The translations under genes and the position numbers were made by a program. Positions 39,216-56,179 of a stretch of 64,000 nt of DNA are shown here, piece after piece (position 1 is the first letter of the stretch; the number at the start of each line of letters is the position of its first letter). Origin of the DNA: Paralichthys olivaceus (taxonomy: Eukaryota > Chordata > Actinopteri > Pleuronectiformes > Paralichthyidae); contig NC_091094.1 of NCBI RefSeq assembly GCF_024713975.1, positions 14,541,001 to 14,605,000 on the forward strand. Reading direction: 5' to 3'. Below the pieces are notes generated by a model, which was not told where the DNA came from, did no database searches, and worked only from the letters and a program-made list of their open reading frames with translations.

Positions 39216-41180
39216 GGCTCCTTCAGACTACATGTCACACAGTCTCTCATGATGCCTGGGCATTCCTGATGCTCCCACATGCTGATTAACATCTGCTTCT
39301 CACTTCTCACTATCCCCTGGTGGCTGGAGGACTCAGCAGCAGCGGGGGCAACTTCTCACAATTGCTTCCTTGTACAAGTTGAGGCTTCCACAAAAAGATG
39401 TCAAACCGGTAGTTTGGGGAGGGGGATAAACCCAGCGTAGACCGGAAGAAAGCCTCTGGGTTCCCCGGAGAGCCTTTGTTGTCTCTGTCACAAAGAGTTG
39501 TGTAAAGGCCGTTGAGTCTGAATATGTGCTCTGTATGTTTCCTTTCACGCTGACCTGAGAAGAGACGGCCTTTCACATTGTGATGCACTGCAGGAGCACA
39601 ATACAGAGACTACGACTTGGATAAACAGTTACAGAAAATGTCATGAAGAGTTAGGGAACAGCCAAGAGAGAGAACAGAAACAAATCTAGCCAGTATTTTA
39701 GTTGAGAGATTTTTTCTACTGTCAGTTTTTGTAAATATGCAAGAGTCCGTCCTGTTGTGCGTGATGTGCCATTTTAACATACATTTTGTCAGTTTTGCCA
39801 AGAAAACAACTCTATGCTCATCAGTTACTTTTCATGAACTAGTTGTTTAGAAATCGTCAATAACGAGATGAACTTTTCCAACTAACAAAAATGATAGTTA
39901 AAGCCTCTAACCAATGTTATTCTTTAGTTTTCAGTGAAACTTTTGGAATAAATGTTAAAAGCCTAACTTTAATGCAAAGATATGACAAGTTTTCATACAG
40001 TGCAGCTCAACACAGCCAATATTTTCTCTTCCTCTGTATGTGTGGTGAAATGAAAGACTTGAATTATTGCCAAAGCACTTTTATTGTTCAACTTTAAAAA
40101 CTTTTGAGGGGAATTTGAACTTTATCTCAGCGCTGTGTGAGTATGACGGTAATGCTAATGAAAACCCTTTACTTGAACTCTGATATTTTTGCTTAACTGG
40201 ATGCATCAACATGTTGCTGTTGTGTTATTTTTTTATTATGCATTTGTCTAATAATTTTAAAGCAGGTGCAGGCATAGTTATCAAGTAAAGAGCCTGTTGG
40301 CCTTTCTTCTATCACTAATGCGACAGTTACAATGCTAGTTCACAATCAGTTAAATATTAGCGTCTCCAGAATAATAAGGACTCTGCTTTTTAAAGCTAAT
40401 ATTTGCCAGTATTTCATGTTTTTTGTTATAGTGGTGCATCGGAACTAAAGAATCTGGCAAATGTGAGGTGGCCAATTCAAACTTATTCTGTTCATTAAAT
40501 GAGTTTATTTCCCTTTAGATGAGATACAATTGGCTACCGTTTATATTATCAATGTAAGAACTGTAACTTCTGACACATGCAGGGCTTATGGCCAATGCTT
40601 GTATTCTCCAGCAGAGGCAATAACATCCCAGCAAATAAGCTATTATAATAGGCTGGCCTGATGTAGAGGCATATTCTCAAGGACTGTTGGGTGGACTCAC
40701 ATATGAACGCAATCTCACATGCTTGATGCTTTTTTATTTACACAACTGTCAGTAAGAACAAACCCAGATATGTACTGAATCCGTGAGTTATATTTGCACT
40801 GTAGCTACAGATCTGTGAAAAATGTTGCACCTGCTCCTCCTTGTACTTAATTTTTGTAAAAATGCTTGGGCCATGAGTTGTGATCTTTATTCAACCTTTT
40901 CTTCACTGTTTTCTAGGATATCAGAGATGATTATCGCTGAACTATTCTGTAGCACATTTGTTTCATAACAATGTTTGCATTTATTGAATGAAATAATACT
41001 ATCTCTTTTACAACACTTGTGTTTGGGTTTTTGTTCATTTAATTCACTGCATAAACAAAGTTTATCTAAGAAATCATTCCTGGTCCATCAGGCAACTCAG
41101 TGCACAGCCACTGAGATTGGCCTCTGAGTGATGGATGAAACATCTTGTATCCACTTTGGAAATAAAATAAAATAAATCTA
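39216..41180 (+). other. sort1: sort1 3' untranslated region (inferred extent)
   Basis: No reading frame of note. Candidate poly(A) signals are AATAAA at 39947-39952 and an overlapping cluster at 41160-41175, giving a 3'UTR of 0.75 or about 2 kb. Mammalian SORT1 also has a long 3'UTR. Confidence 0.45.
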
Positions 41181-41269
41181 GCCAGGTACCAGACTTTCTG
41201 GTAAATAAAAAGACCACAAAAAATAATTGTACTTTTTTTTTTATTTACATGATGAGTGGGAGAATATTG

Positions 41270-41470
41270 AGTGATCTATCGTCATTGAGTTTCAAGTTTT
41301 CTTTGTCATATGAAGTTAACATAGAATCAACAGTAAGATGTTGGACAAGAAGAAACAGCTCAGCTCAGCAGTGCAATAGTTAAATAACAATAAAAATAAA
41401 AGCAAGTAAAAAGAGTTCACATTAAAAAACAGTCAAATAAAGTACAATACAAAACCAAGACTACATGAGA
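41270..41470. repeat. Probable LINE/SINE tail between sort1 and mdm4
   Basis: GTCATATGAAG..., CAGCTCAGCAGTGCAATAGT and a long A-rich AAATAACAATAAAAATAAAA tail resemble a fish retroelement 3' end. Weakly supported. Confidence 0.4.
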
Positions 41471-41590
41471 GACATTAAAGCACAACCATGACTTACTACA
41501 GCCAGTGACAGCTATCTGACTACTTGTATGAATGACCTCAGTATTTAGAGGCACTCTTGTATTTTGAAAATCCATTGTACCACCTTTCAG

Positions 41591-41825
41591 CCAGCAGGGG
41601 GAGACACACTCCTGAGCTGTGCTGTACAGTTGTGCATCCGGAACTTGTGACCATACTCGTCTTTTTGAATCTGTAGTCCAGCTAGCAGCTAACAGCTAAC
41701 CTGCTGGTGACGCCGAGCTCGTTCTGAATCGTCTGAATGTGCACTAACATGATCCCGTGCAGCGGTGAACGCGGCGGTGCGCGCGGGACAATGTAGAGGC
41801 AGTGAAGTTATGTCAACTCATCGCG
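41591..41825 (+). promoter_or_regulatory. mdm4: mdm4 promoter and probable non-coding exon 1
   Basis: GC-rich, TATA-less. CCAGCAGGGGGAGAC at 41591-41605 is CTCF-like with one core mismatch. GCTAGC/AGCTAAC motifs recur at 41680-41700 and again in intron 1 at 41868-41914. A donor-like ATCGCG|GTGAGC at 41825/41826 could end exon 1, joining to the acceptor at 42312 just before the coding exon. Confidence 0.5.
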
Positions 41826-42328
41826 GTGAGCTCATCGTCGACCTACGCATTGTTCAGGAATTAGCGGCAGCTAGCTAACCGAGCTAACCTTAGCTACACG
41901 TTAGCTAGCTCGAGCCTGTAGATTCGCCTCACAGCTGCCATAGTTTCTCACATGTTCCGCTTCACGCGTCAGCAGCTACTAAGCCGCGCGTGTTCACGGG
42001 TTTGTGTCTCTGTGTCTCGGGCCTTAGCTCGGCTGCTCCGGGCCTGGCTGTGTTAGCACACTGAACGCGGTGGGGAAAAGGGAAAGCAGAAGTTATGTGG
42101 TGGTGTGCTGTTATGTGATGGTGCAGCTGTGTGCCAGCTTGATTATGTCGCAGCCTCGAACAAAGTGGGCCAGCCTCATGTTGCATTACCAAGAGGTTTT
42201 GGTTTATCGGTGATGAGTAATGCACGCCAACGTAACGCTGAAATCGTAGCGAGATCATGATAATAGACAGTCAGGTGCTGATTGAGCTCATTTCATCATT
42301 TTATCTGTGCAGACTTAGTTGGTTTACT

Positions 42329-46637
<4,309 letters not shown>

Positions 46638-48430
46638 AAGTCACACACTTGTGTAAGGAGTTAAACAGAAAAAATACAACACACATTTTCAAACAAATCT
46701 GGCCATACAGGTGCATGCACTCACACACTGCTTTTAGACACACACAGAATGTGCACCTTGCCCTTACGCCTACACAGATGTACACAGAGATAGCACTTGG
46801 GGAAACTTGCTTTTAGCTGCATGGTTTATTTCGCGCCATGCTGCCTCTGAAGTATTGTTAAAAGAAATCTTTGACGTAAGAGTTTGTCACATCAAATCTT
46901 TGTTTTGGTGCCACATTTAAATAAGGGACATGCAAAGGCAGAAATATTTATTTATTTATTTGATCACAGAAATGCACAGGTTGTGTGAACCATTTTTTGA
47001 CTTCATGAAGGCTTGTCTATGTGAAATCTTCTCATTGCATTCCTTGAATGGTGCCATTTTAAAATCTAGTATTGTTTGCCTTCCTTCTGTTAGTTTCTCC
47101 ATAGATTCACTTCAATAATCACCTCGACAAAACTCAACAGGTATGTAACAACAGACTTTCTTACTTAAAGCATTCTCTAGGCTTTTCTTTGTACTGATTT
47201 GAGTTATGAAGATGAGACTGAACAGGCTGGCTCTAAAAAAAGAACCCGATTTTGATTTCAACAGTTCCATCTCCATGAAAATATTCTCCTGAAACTTTTC
47301 TTTAAAAAAATTCTCTCAACAGGAATGAATGTCATGTAAAATACAAAATGTGATTGTTTAAGTCTTGTTTCTCAAATTGGTATTTTAAGATGCATAATTG
47401 AATTTAACCTGCTTGAGAATGCACAGCTGAAGTATTTACAGTAGTTTTCTCTCGGGGTAGTAATTTGATGTTAAATATGTATTCAATATGTACAATTGCC
47501 AAGCCTCTAATGACAGTTATACCTGCAGTAATTAATGTCATATAATTGTCGGTAAATGTCTAAATGGTATCAGTCAGGGTCAGTTTACTGCCCTTTCCTG
47601 AGCTTAAAATGAATGAACAATTTCTGTATATTTTGTATTTAATGTATTTATGATTCTGTTTTGTTTAGATGTTCACATATAATGAAGCAGAAAAGTGCTG
47701 CACTTGTTTCACAGTTCAGATGTGAGTCCGTAAGGAAAGTTACCAAATGTACCCTCTGTGGAATTAACTGTGCAGCACTTACTAGAGTATGAGGGTATGA
47801 TTTAAGCGTTACACTGCCAAGTAATAACTTTTAACTTTAATTTGTATATAATAGATTTTATTTTAATGGGTCTGCATTATTTGAAGATTGTAGATGCTAT
47901 TTACTTTTGGTGCGCGCGTCATCTTATATGCTCTTCAGCTTTCAAGAAATGTTAAGAGGCATTTAACTCTCGGCTCCGCCTGATGTAGCATTGTTCTTTG
48001 TTCTGCTCTTGTACTTAATCTTTCTGCCAGCAGGTGGGGAGAAGACTCAATATTGTATACGCTGCACACTGAAGCTGTACATAACCAGCAGAAACATGTT
48101 ATGCATATATAGAGCATGCCTCCTGTCGTAACCAGCACTGGCATTGAGCTGGTGTGAGAGCTCTATAGACTATATAAAAGCTGTAAAAAGTTAAAGTAGC
48201 CTTGTTGTTATTTCTCATCATCATTGTGCACCCTGAGAAGCAGGGTTCTAGATACCGAACTATTAAAGTGGTTAGTGTGAAGTATACCAGTGGTTCTGAT
48301 CCAGAATGACAATGTTATTGCAAATTATTGATATTAGGACTAAAATGTGCTCAGAGATGGTACAGCTAATATAGTAGTGTTGGTTTTTCTTTACTGGTCA
48401 TGGAATAAAACGCTTGTTTTGTAAAGCAAG
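46638..48430 (+). other. mdm4: mdm4 3' untranslated region
   Basis: 1.8 kb after the TAA without any coding signal, ending near AATAAA at 48404-48409, followed by a GT/T-rich stretch. Vertebrate MDM4 genes have long 3'UTRs. A TTTA-type run is at 46949-46960. Confidence 0.65.
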
Positions 48431-48904
48431 AAAGAGTTGGGACCTAATTGTTTCATTTGGGCCACTTTCTCTACAGAGGGACAGTTGACGTACAGTGCCC
48501 ACTGGTGAATTCAGTGTGTGTGTGTTTTGGTTGAAGAATAAGTCATTGTATGACAGGCCAGCTGTCATGTGTCCTCTCTGTCTTGACAGGGCTTCAGCAC
48601 CTGTGACTCTGCTTCCTCACTGTTCTGCTGCTGCTTGTATGTGTCTGCTGCCTTTTTGTCCACTTAATAAGAGGTGAGGACACATATTGACCTTTAGTAT
48701 ACAGCATACTGAGAGTAAACAGTGTGACTGTTTTACCCCAAAGTGATATTTAGATACTGACCATATGTCTATAACTCCTCCATTTCAATTGTCATTGCTG
48801 CTCCCTTCATCAAACATTGAGACACATTTCCATCATGTTAAAAACTCTTTCTTCTAATCAATGTTGTAAATATTGTAATTTTGTTGATGTGTTCAGCTAC
48901 ATCT

Positions 48905-49110
48905 GTTGCACTCCTGTCTGTCCTGGGAGGGTGACCCCTCACATGTGGCTCTCTGAGGTCTCTAGGTTTTCCCTGCAGGGTTTGTTTTTGGTAGTTTTTC
49001 CTTACTCCTTTTGAGGGCTAAGGACAGAGGATGTCGCACCTTGTTAAGCCCTATGAGACAAATTGTGATTTGTGAATATGGGCTATACAAATAATGTTTG
49101 ATTGATTATG
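48905..49110 (+). repeat. SINE-like repeat downstream of mdm4
   Basis: Contains CTCCTGTCTGTCCTGGGAG, GTAGTTTTTCCTTACTC, TGTTAAGCCCTATGAGACAA and ends TGTGAATATGGGCTATACAA followed by ATGTTTGATTGATT. The final words are those of a common fish SINE-type 3' tail. One apparently full-length copy. Confidence 0.65.
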
Positions 49111-49293
49111 AGGGGAATTTTCCTCAATGTGGAAAGTCCCCTCCACCATCTGAAACCTCATGAAGGTTCTCCAAAACACCCAAGGTTCAAATTCATAATC
49201 ACTTGACACACATTTCCATAAATATAAATTCTTTATTCAAGGTGAAGAAAAAAATATGATCATTTAAGGCGGCAGCTTTACTCCAATCTGAAC

Positions 49294-49339
49294 TTAAATC
49301 TGAACCACCTATTGTTTTCAATAGGTGGTTCAGATTTAA
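49294..49339. repeat. Perfect 21-bp inverted repeat with a 4-nt loop
   Basis: Left arm 49294-49314 (TTAAATCTGAACCACC.. ) and right arm 49319-49339 are exact reverse complements; the loop is TTTT (49315-49318). No other feature explains it. Confidence 0.9.
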
Positions 49340-49509
49340 ATTCTTATGTTAATGTTTCAGTACCACATTCAAAATATTCACTCTCAGGTAAAAGCTCTGC
49401 ATTGAAAATCAGTCTGGTATATTATTATATATAAATTGCTTACTTAATATCTCTTTGATTTCCTCTTGTATATTGTGTAAGCAGCATTCTACTGTTACAA
49501 GTGGTTGCC

Positions 49510-50130
49510 ATAGAGATAAACCACCGATCTTAAGGGAACACTCAATCGTCAGTATAACAGCAAGTCATTTAAACTTCAGGGATATCAATCTGTCCTTTTA
49601 GGAAGCACAAGTGATAATGAATCAGTTTCACCCACTTTGGTGCAAATTAAAGTGAAAACAGGTGCAATCGAGAAGAAGAATCAAGGGAATGGTTTTGCGT
49701 GTGCTGGCCACAGACAGCTGCTCTCCCTTTTTCCTTCCTGACTAATTCTTAAGTTTTGTGTTCTGCTAGTGTCGTAGTCACTACTGGTAGCATGAGGTGG
49801 TACCTGCAATCCGTTCAGGCTGCACAGGTGGTCCAGCTCCTCAGTATGTGCGGTCGCGAAAAGGTTTGCTGTGTCTCACAGCACAATCTCAAGAGCATGG
49901 AGGAGATACCAGGAGAATGGCAGTTACACTGGCTGGACTGGGCTGTAGAAGCGCATCAACCCATCAGCAGGACCAGTATCTGCTCCTTTGTATGAGGAGG
50001 AACAGGAGGATCACTTCCAGAGCCCTACAAAATGACCTCCATCATTTTGTTCACAACAAATTATAGCATGTACATCAGTAAAGATCTGATGTGTGATTTA
50101 AGTGTTCCCCTAATTTTTTGGAGCAGTGTA
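49510..50130 (+). mobile_element. Tc1-like DNA transposon remnant (internally deleted), + orientation
   Basis: The right end AGTGTTCCCCTAATTTTTTG followed by GAGCAGTGTA is the Tc1-like inverted repeat seen in many fish; the left end carries its partial complement (TTAAGGGAACACTC, about 49530). Inside, 49756-49995 reads a transposase N-terminal fragment (TGSMRWYLQ..AAQVVQLL) with frameshifts and stops. The middle of the transposase is missing. Subterminal words AACTTCAGGGATATCAATCT and GTCC match the second copy at 56180-56955. Confidence 0.8.
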
Positions 50131-51604
50131 TTTCATAAAGGGCTGCATTTCATATATGCATCTCTCTATTTTTAATAGTAAATGTCACATCTCAAAGCTG
50201 CCTCTTTTGTCCAGCCTGTCATCCCAATCTCGAAAATACTAAAAGCAGCAAACTCTCAAAATATGTGAGAGTAAATCACATCAGCTGGTTGACATTTGTA
50301 GACATTTAAATACTTGCAGCACAGTTTTTTGTATTTCTACTCATAGGGTTTTGAATGGAGTAAAATGTATTGTAGTTTCCACCACAGACCAGGAAGGAAG
50401 GTCTGTCGTGTCCTCCCACTGACACTACAGCTCTAAACGTTCCTAACGGTCATACCAAAATGTTTCCTCCCACTGCGTCTAATTCGAGAATGGCATACTA
50501 GCTTTGTCAGTGGCGTCTAGCATGTCACTGAGTGTAGAGACGAAGAATGGCACAACACCCCTGGCAACATGGCAGCCGGATCTTGGCAACTTTCGTATGG
50601 CATGGCTCAGGGAGTGGTCGGGGGGGATCTTCATGTTTCCATGGCGACAGTTTCTCCATCCCAACATCCCAGAATAACTTAACACATTCTCCCTTCATCC
50701 CTCATGGTGTATGTAATACTTCCTGGAGGGAAAATAGTTAGGATGGAGGCTCTTTACTGAGCATTGCTCCCATATTTTTGACCACTTCATTACGCCCACT
50801 GCCTTCAATCAGTTCTTTGAAGCATCTTTACATAAGTTATATTTCCTTTGTCCTTCGTCTACATTCCTCCAGCACGGCCTGTTTACCTTCCCTCGCCATC
50901 TTCAGCTTATGTGTCTGAGTATCTGTAACTGTATCCATGTGACCTGGACCTTCTTTTCTCACCTCCATGCAGACACACATACACATCACACACACATTCC
51001 TGCTGTTGTGTCCAACTATTTGGTCGCTCAAGAAACCAGGCGGCTAAATTTGTCCCACTGCTGACATGGGAGAAGGTCAGTGGAGCCAGAGAAAAACAAA
51101 GATAGGAGTATATGGAAAGAGTCATAAAGATGGGGGAGGATTTCAAAATAAGAGTAGGACTAGCAGAGGGATCGAGATGTGACACCTAAGCTTGTCGTTC
51201 CTTGTACGCACAGCAGGAAGCCAGATATGATGTTGAAAACCTGGACGGACGAGGATCAGGGTGTAGTTTTCACATAGTCATCCACTTAGACCTCACAACA
51301 TCACTGTGCCTGCGTTCACACATTAATGGCCCCAGACAGAATTCAGCCAAGTCCCTCAAGGGCTGATTGTGGTTTGCACATTGGCCACGTCAAGGTGTAA
51401 ATTGCTTACAAATTGAAATGGATGATTTTATGAGGGTCTGGCTCTCCCCTGTCGGATACCTTTCTGATGAACTGAGGTTAAACTTTGGTATGAATCCAAC
51501 TTTTTTGTGTTCTTCAGAAATTGCGAGAGACGTTGTCTTCCAATATTTTCATTTCTTGTTTGAGAACCATAATGCCCAACAGTCTAATTAAAACACTTAA
51601 ATTC

Positions 51605-51960
51605 AGTAAATCTGGATTTTCAACTTCAACTTTACTGTCCCCGAGGAGAAATTCATTTTGCAGCCAGGCAAAAGAATTCACAGGAAACACTGGCACACAG
51701 ACTCAGGCAGAAGAATGAAAAACATTGAAATACATAAACTAATACATCAAATAACAGAACAGAACATGTCAAACCATCAATTAAAAAAATAAGACCCTCA
51801 TCAGGGGTGAACAGAAAATGTCTATGTTCAACCTGTTTGATTTAGACTTTGGTTATCTGTATCCCCTGCCTGAGGGCAGAAGCCCAAGTTCAGCAAAGAG
51901 AGGATGTCGAGGACACTGTAAAATGTCTTGAGCCTCAGCTGCGGCTCTCTAACCAAAGGG
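51605..51960. repeat. Interspersed repeat (LINE/SINE-like)
   Basis: ACTTTACTGTCCCCGAGGAG followed by AAATTCATTTTGCAGCCAGG, later CTGCCTGAGGGCAGAAGCCC, are words of a widespread fish element. Only the pattern supports it. Confidence 0.5.
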
Positions 51961-52129
51961 CAGAGACAGGTCAAGTAACCTAATGCCAATGATGTTACAT
52001 GCAACTTGAATGATGTGTTGCAATTTAGACACTCCCTTTAACCTGCCTGTTTTTTTTATTTTTATTAAGATCCTTGAATTATTCTCTGTAAAATCAACAA
52101 TAATATTGAAAAATGCCCTATTTCACTAT

Positions 52130-52515
52130 GTTACAGAAAGTTCACCAAAAAATGATAAAAAAATTCACTCATTATCTACTCACCACAATGCCGATGGAGG
52201 GGTGGGTGAAGTGTTTGATTCCACAAAACCCTTTTGGAGTTTCATGTGTAAACAGCTTTGTAGCCAAATACAATACAATTGAAGTAAATGGTGACAGCGT
52301 CTTCAAATGTAAAAAGCAACATCAAAACATAAAATGCCTCCATACTGTTATCCAAGTGTCCGTAAGCCCCAACATTAAAATTCGACTCAAAACAAGTTAA
52401 TCTATAAACATCATGTTTATAGCCTAAATATCAGCTGTGATCCACTCGCGAACACTGATTGAGGTGAGTAGATAATGAGTGAATTTTCATATGTAGGTGA
52501 ACTATCCCGTTAATG
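52130..52515. mobile_element. MITE with about 45-bp imperfect inverted repeats
   Basis: Left end: AAGTTCACCAAAAAATGATA, then TTCACTCATTATCTACTCACC. Right end is its reverse complement: GGTGAGTAGATAATGAGTGA followed by ATTTTCATATGTAGGTGAAC. The interior carries no transposase. The right end adjoins TTAA at 52513. A frequent fish non-autonomous DNA element; superfamily uncertain (TTAA target suggests piggyBac- or Kolobok-like). Confidence 0.75.
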
Positions 52516-52516
52516 G

Positions 52517-52620
52517 GTTCTTACTTGGGTCATGCCCCACCCTTCCACTAGAATTCATGTAAATCAGTTTACATACATTTTTGCTTAATCCCGCTGACAA
52601 ACAAAAAAACATAGACGAAA
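52517..52620 (+). repeat. Repeat tail interrupted by the MITE at 52130-52515
   Basis: TGGGTTCTTACTTGGGTCAT, CCCACCCTTCCACTAGAATT and GCTTAATCCCGCTGACAAAC correspond to the block at 7880-7950 and continue past its end. It starts immediately at the MITE border. Confidence 0.6.
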
Positions 52621-53984
52621 ACATAACCTCCTTAGTGGATGAGATCATTAAATCAGATCCAATTAAGAGTCTGGATTGAATTTAAATCTGGTATCATGAG
52701 GGGACTGCTGGGCCTTGATCGAGGTATTCGCTCTCCTGAGTTTTCTGCTGTGATGCCTCTTTTGAGTTGTCATACAAACTGTGGCATCATTGGAACATAC
52801 AGTGGGTGGTGTAAATAATCGGACTGTTTGTGTGGGGAACAGATTATTTACAGTGGACAAGTTTAGTACTGCCATGTGCTGCAAAGTATGTTAGTGGGAA
52901 GTGGGTTATGTACGTAAGTATGAGTATGTATGTGTGTTTGTCTGCGTCTGCTGGAGCCTCACAGTGAGTGGGATGCCAGTGGAGGGAAGGGCAGCGGATG
53001 GTTCAGGGGCTCAGTCCATTCCTGCGATTTAACATGACACCACTTGCACTAAGACTGCGACAGCTGCATATGCACATGCCGGCCATTCTGTTTGTTGTAG
53101 GGGATTACGCTGCGATAAAAGCCCCAGTGAGCAGCAGCATGGCTGGGCTACAGAACTACTGTTGCCCCCCTGACTTTGAAAGCTTTCTCTCGGCCTCCAG
53201 AGCCCTGTGAAAACACAGGTGGGGCGCTTCACTCTGAACAGGAATGAATGAGCGTATTCTCCCGATGATTAGCCAGGACAGTAATAGTGTCACATCACCT
53301 TTAGACAACAGTCGAATGGTACAGTACTGCAGCTTATGTAAGTTTCATTACTCAACAGAAATAGTTGGGGAGGGGCTCACAGTTGCGTAGTATTCAGCTC
53401 TGACTGCTCCCATTCATTTGATTCACAGTAGCAAGGTGATTGATTTGATGGTGAGGAGTTCTCTGCTTTGTCATCTTACACCATTAAAGTTATAGTCAGT
53501 ATAACATCACCATAATCTCAGAGGGAGACGTTCGGCTTTTTGCTGTTTGACAAACTGATATCAAAGTCGTCAGTAATTAACATGCAGTTATCATGGTGAC
53601 AGAATGAAAACAGCCTCTGAAGCGTCACACTTTGGCATCTGTTGCTGTCACTATGGCGACTGTGTCCTCTGCCAAAGGTACTTCATCTCTTACATGATGT
53701 TGTTGCATGAGTCCAGAGTTATGACGGTTAAGTAATGCAGAAACACTCAACATGTTTTTCATTTACTGCATTTTCTTTCTCTATTCTCTTCTATTTTCTT
53801 TCCTGTTTATTATCTAGAATCTCATGTTCATATCACATCTACTACAACCTTGGATAGTACCCTACATGTTGTATACAAGAAGTAATTAGCTGAATCAACT
53901 GAAAGAGTGATGTAATAGAGCTTTAACAAGTTTAGGTGAATTGACACAAACGTAAACAGTAAAAATGAACATTCATTATTAGTG

Positions 53985-54190
53985 AACTAAACTGGGATTG
54001 GCTGCAACCCCAGCTGAGACCCATAAACGATAAGTATTATATGGATGGATGGATTGATTGATGCACTAAACATGGTTCTTGGTTCAAATCCTGGTCCAGT
54101 CTGGGCCTTTCTGTTTGGAGTTTGCGTGTTCTCCCTGTGTTGGTGTGGGTGACCAGTCCAGAGTGTAACCTGCATCTGGCCCATCGTTAA
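53985..54190. repeat. SINE-like repeat fragments
   Basis: CTGGGATTGGCTGCAACCCC and ATGGATGGATGGATTGATTG mark the tail of one copy; GGTTCAAATCCTGGTCC, TTGGAGTTTGCGTGTTCTCC and TGTGTTGGTGTGGGTGACC start a second. GGTTCAAATCC resembles a Pol III B box, consistent with a tRNA-derived repeat, but no tRNA fold is present. Confidence 0.55.
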
Positions 54191-54826
54191 CTGGGATTAT
54201 CACGATGGTAGTGATCATAGGGAAAATGTAGCCAGTGTATGTCTGTAAATGAATTCCATACGATCGCCAGATAAACTAATGTTAATCCTTCTATTCAAAT
54301 AATAAAAAACAAAGAATAAAATTCGAAGGATAAAAAATATAGTTATTCAATAATTCGGATTTTAGTTATTGTTACTTCATGGAAGTTCCTCTAAAAAAAC
54401 GTCAGCATGATTTAACTAACTAAAATAATTGTCCCAAAGCACAGTCTATTTGTCCCAAATGAAGTAATCACTAACAAAAATAGACGACCGGTACATCACA
54501 GCATCACAACACGTGTTTCACTCAATGGCTTTGACTTTGTGGTTATTGTATATTGTATATGTAACTGACTTAGGTCCTGGTTTATCCACATTTAATCATC
54601 TCGTTCACTGTTGTTATGTTATTCTCCTCTTACATCTTTGAGATTTCCAGTGTGTGCTCGGATGTCAGTTCTCCAGGTCAGTGATGATTTTGAGGCTAAC
54701 CTGGGGTGAGGAGGCCTGATCCCTCATCCCCCCTCCTCCTCCCTCTCACTCAGCTGTCCCACAATGTGCTGCTGCTTGTCAATGACAAGAAGTGGAACAG
54801 TGTTGCCAGTGACAGGGCAATCCCTG

Positions 54827-54828
<2 letters not shown>

Positions 54829-54878
<50 letters not shown>
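54829..54878. repeat. CA microsatellite
   Basis: About 25 CA units in the mdm4-myog intergenic region. Confidence 0.95.
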
Positions 54879-54886
<8 letters not shown>

Positions 54887-55954
54887 ATACATGAACATGC
54901 ACAAATGGGGGCCTATAAACACTTGTTCACACATACACAGTGTATTTTGTATTTTGTCAGTGTAACTATCTTGGCTTCTACAGTTTCAAACATCACAAAA
55001 ATAATTTCTCTCATAATGAAGGTTTATTACTGTTTATTTCTCTGAGATATTTACATGCTCTTTATAATAAAATCAAATGTGATTATAGTTGAAGAAAATA
55101 TTTGCTTGATCAGGTACGAACAGTGAAAATATAGAAGTACCAGTTATAAAAAGACAAATGAAATCTAGTCGTAATCTCAGTTGCCACTTGTTATTGTGAA
55201 TGTTAAATCTGATTTGTATTTTATTATTATGACTCCTATACTGGGTTTAATGTGATTGAACTCAGGATGGAAGATGAGGTCTGTAGAGTATTTGCACACA
55301 GTGAGTAAACACCCACACTACTCCCTGGTTTACTGCATCTGAAGTGTTCACCTCAATAATGCTGAGGCGACTTGCTCCTCAAACAAGACACAAGTGTGTG
55401 CCCGACATTGCGACAAGACACACAGAGAAACACATACACGCGATCTCCAGTTCTGCTGACAATGGGTTAAGATGACAGAGGGTTATGAGTGACTCTGACA
55501 CACTGCAGACCCCACCCCTCCTCCCCGCTGCCCCCCTGACTCCAACACAGGCGTCTTTGTACTCGCTCCACCATCAGTGACCATCCATCACGGACTAACC
55601 TGTCAGCCCTGCGCCAAGCGACCACTCTGCCTCAACCCAAAACCCGAGGCCAAAGCCCAAGACTCAGCCACAACCCTGTCACCCAGTCCCAGAGCTGAAA
55701 GTCTGCTGCCTGCAGTCATTTCATTCATGCATTATGTTCAACAAGCCATTATTTTCATTTTAAATCACATCTTTGATTTTTATTCCAAAATGAGACAGAC
55801 AACAGTACATACAGGCTACTGTAATTAAAGAATAGCAAATTATAAAATGTAATGCACTCCTAATAGTGCGTGATGCCTGTGCCTGTAGAGTATGAATAGT
55901 GTGTTCATTTAGCAGTGACCTTTTATTGTAAATATTACACTAAGGTCCTGGTGG

Positions 55955-56110
55955 TTTGCTCTGCTGCCTCAAGGTTCCCCATGGTTCAAATCCCAGCTAG
56001 GGTCTTTCTGTGTGAAGTTTGCATGTTCTCCCAGTGTTTGTGTGGGTTTTCTTTATGTAGTCCGGCTTGCATGTCCAGCCCATAGTCCAGATATGCATAC
56101 TGGCCTGTAT
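55955..56110 (+). repeat. SINE-like repeat fragment
   Basis: GGTTCAAATCCCAGCTAGGG, TGAAGTTTGCATGTTCTCCC and GTGTTTGTGTGGGTTTTC correspond block for block to 54083-54160. Second copy of the same repeat kind. Confidence 0.6.
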
Positions 56111-56179
56111 GCTGGCCCTGTGATATGCTGGATTTACAAAGTAGAACATTTAAATCGTAGGCTTACAAGATCTCCAACA

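Noticed and set aside
49294-49339. Hairpin as a microRNA precursor
   Set aside because: A 46-nt perfect hairpin with a 4-nt loop is shorter than animal pre-miRNAs and lacks bulges and flanking stem.
54083-54093. tRNA B-box-like GGTTCAAATCC (also 55983)
   Set aside because: No A box, cloverleaf or anticodon arm around it. It belongs to a SINE-like repeat.
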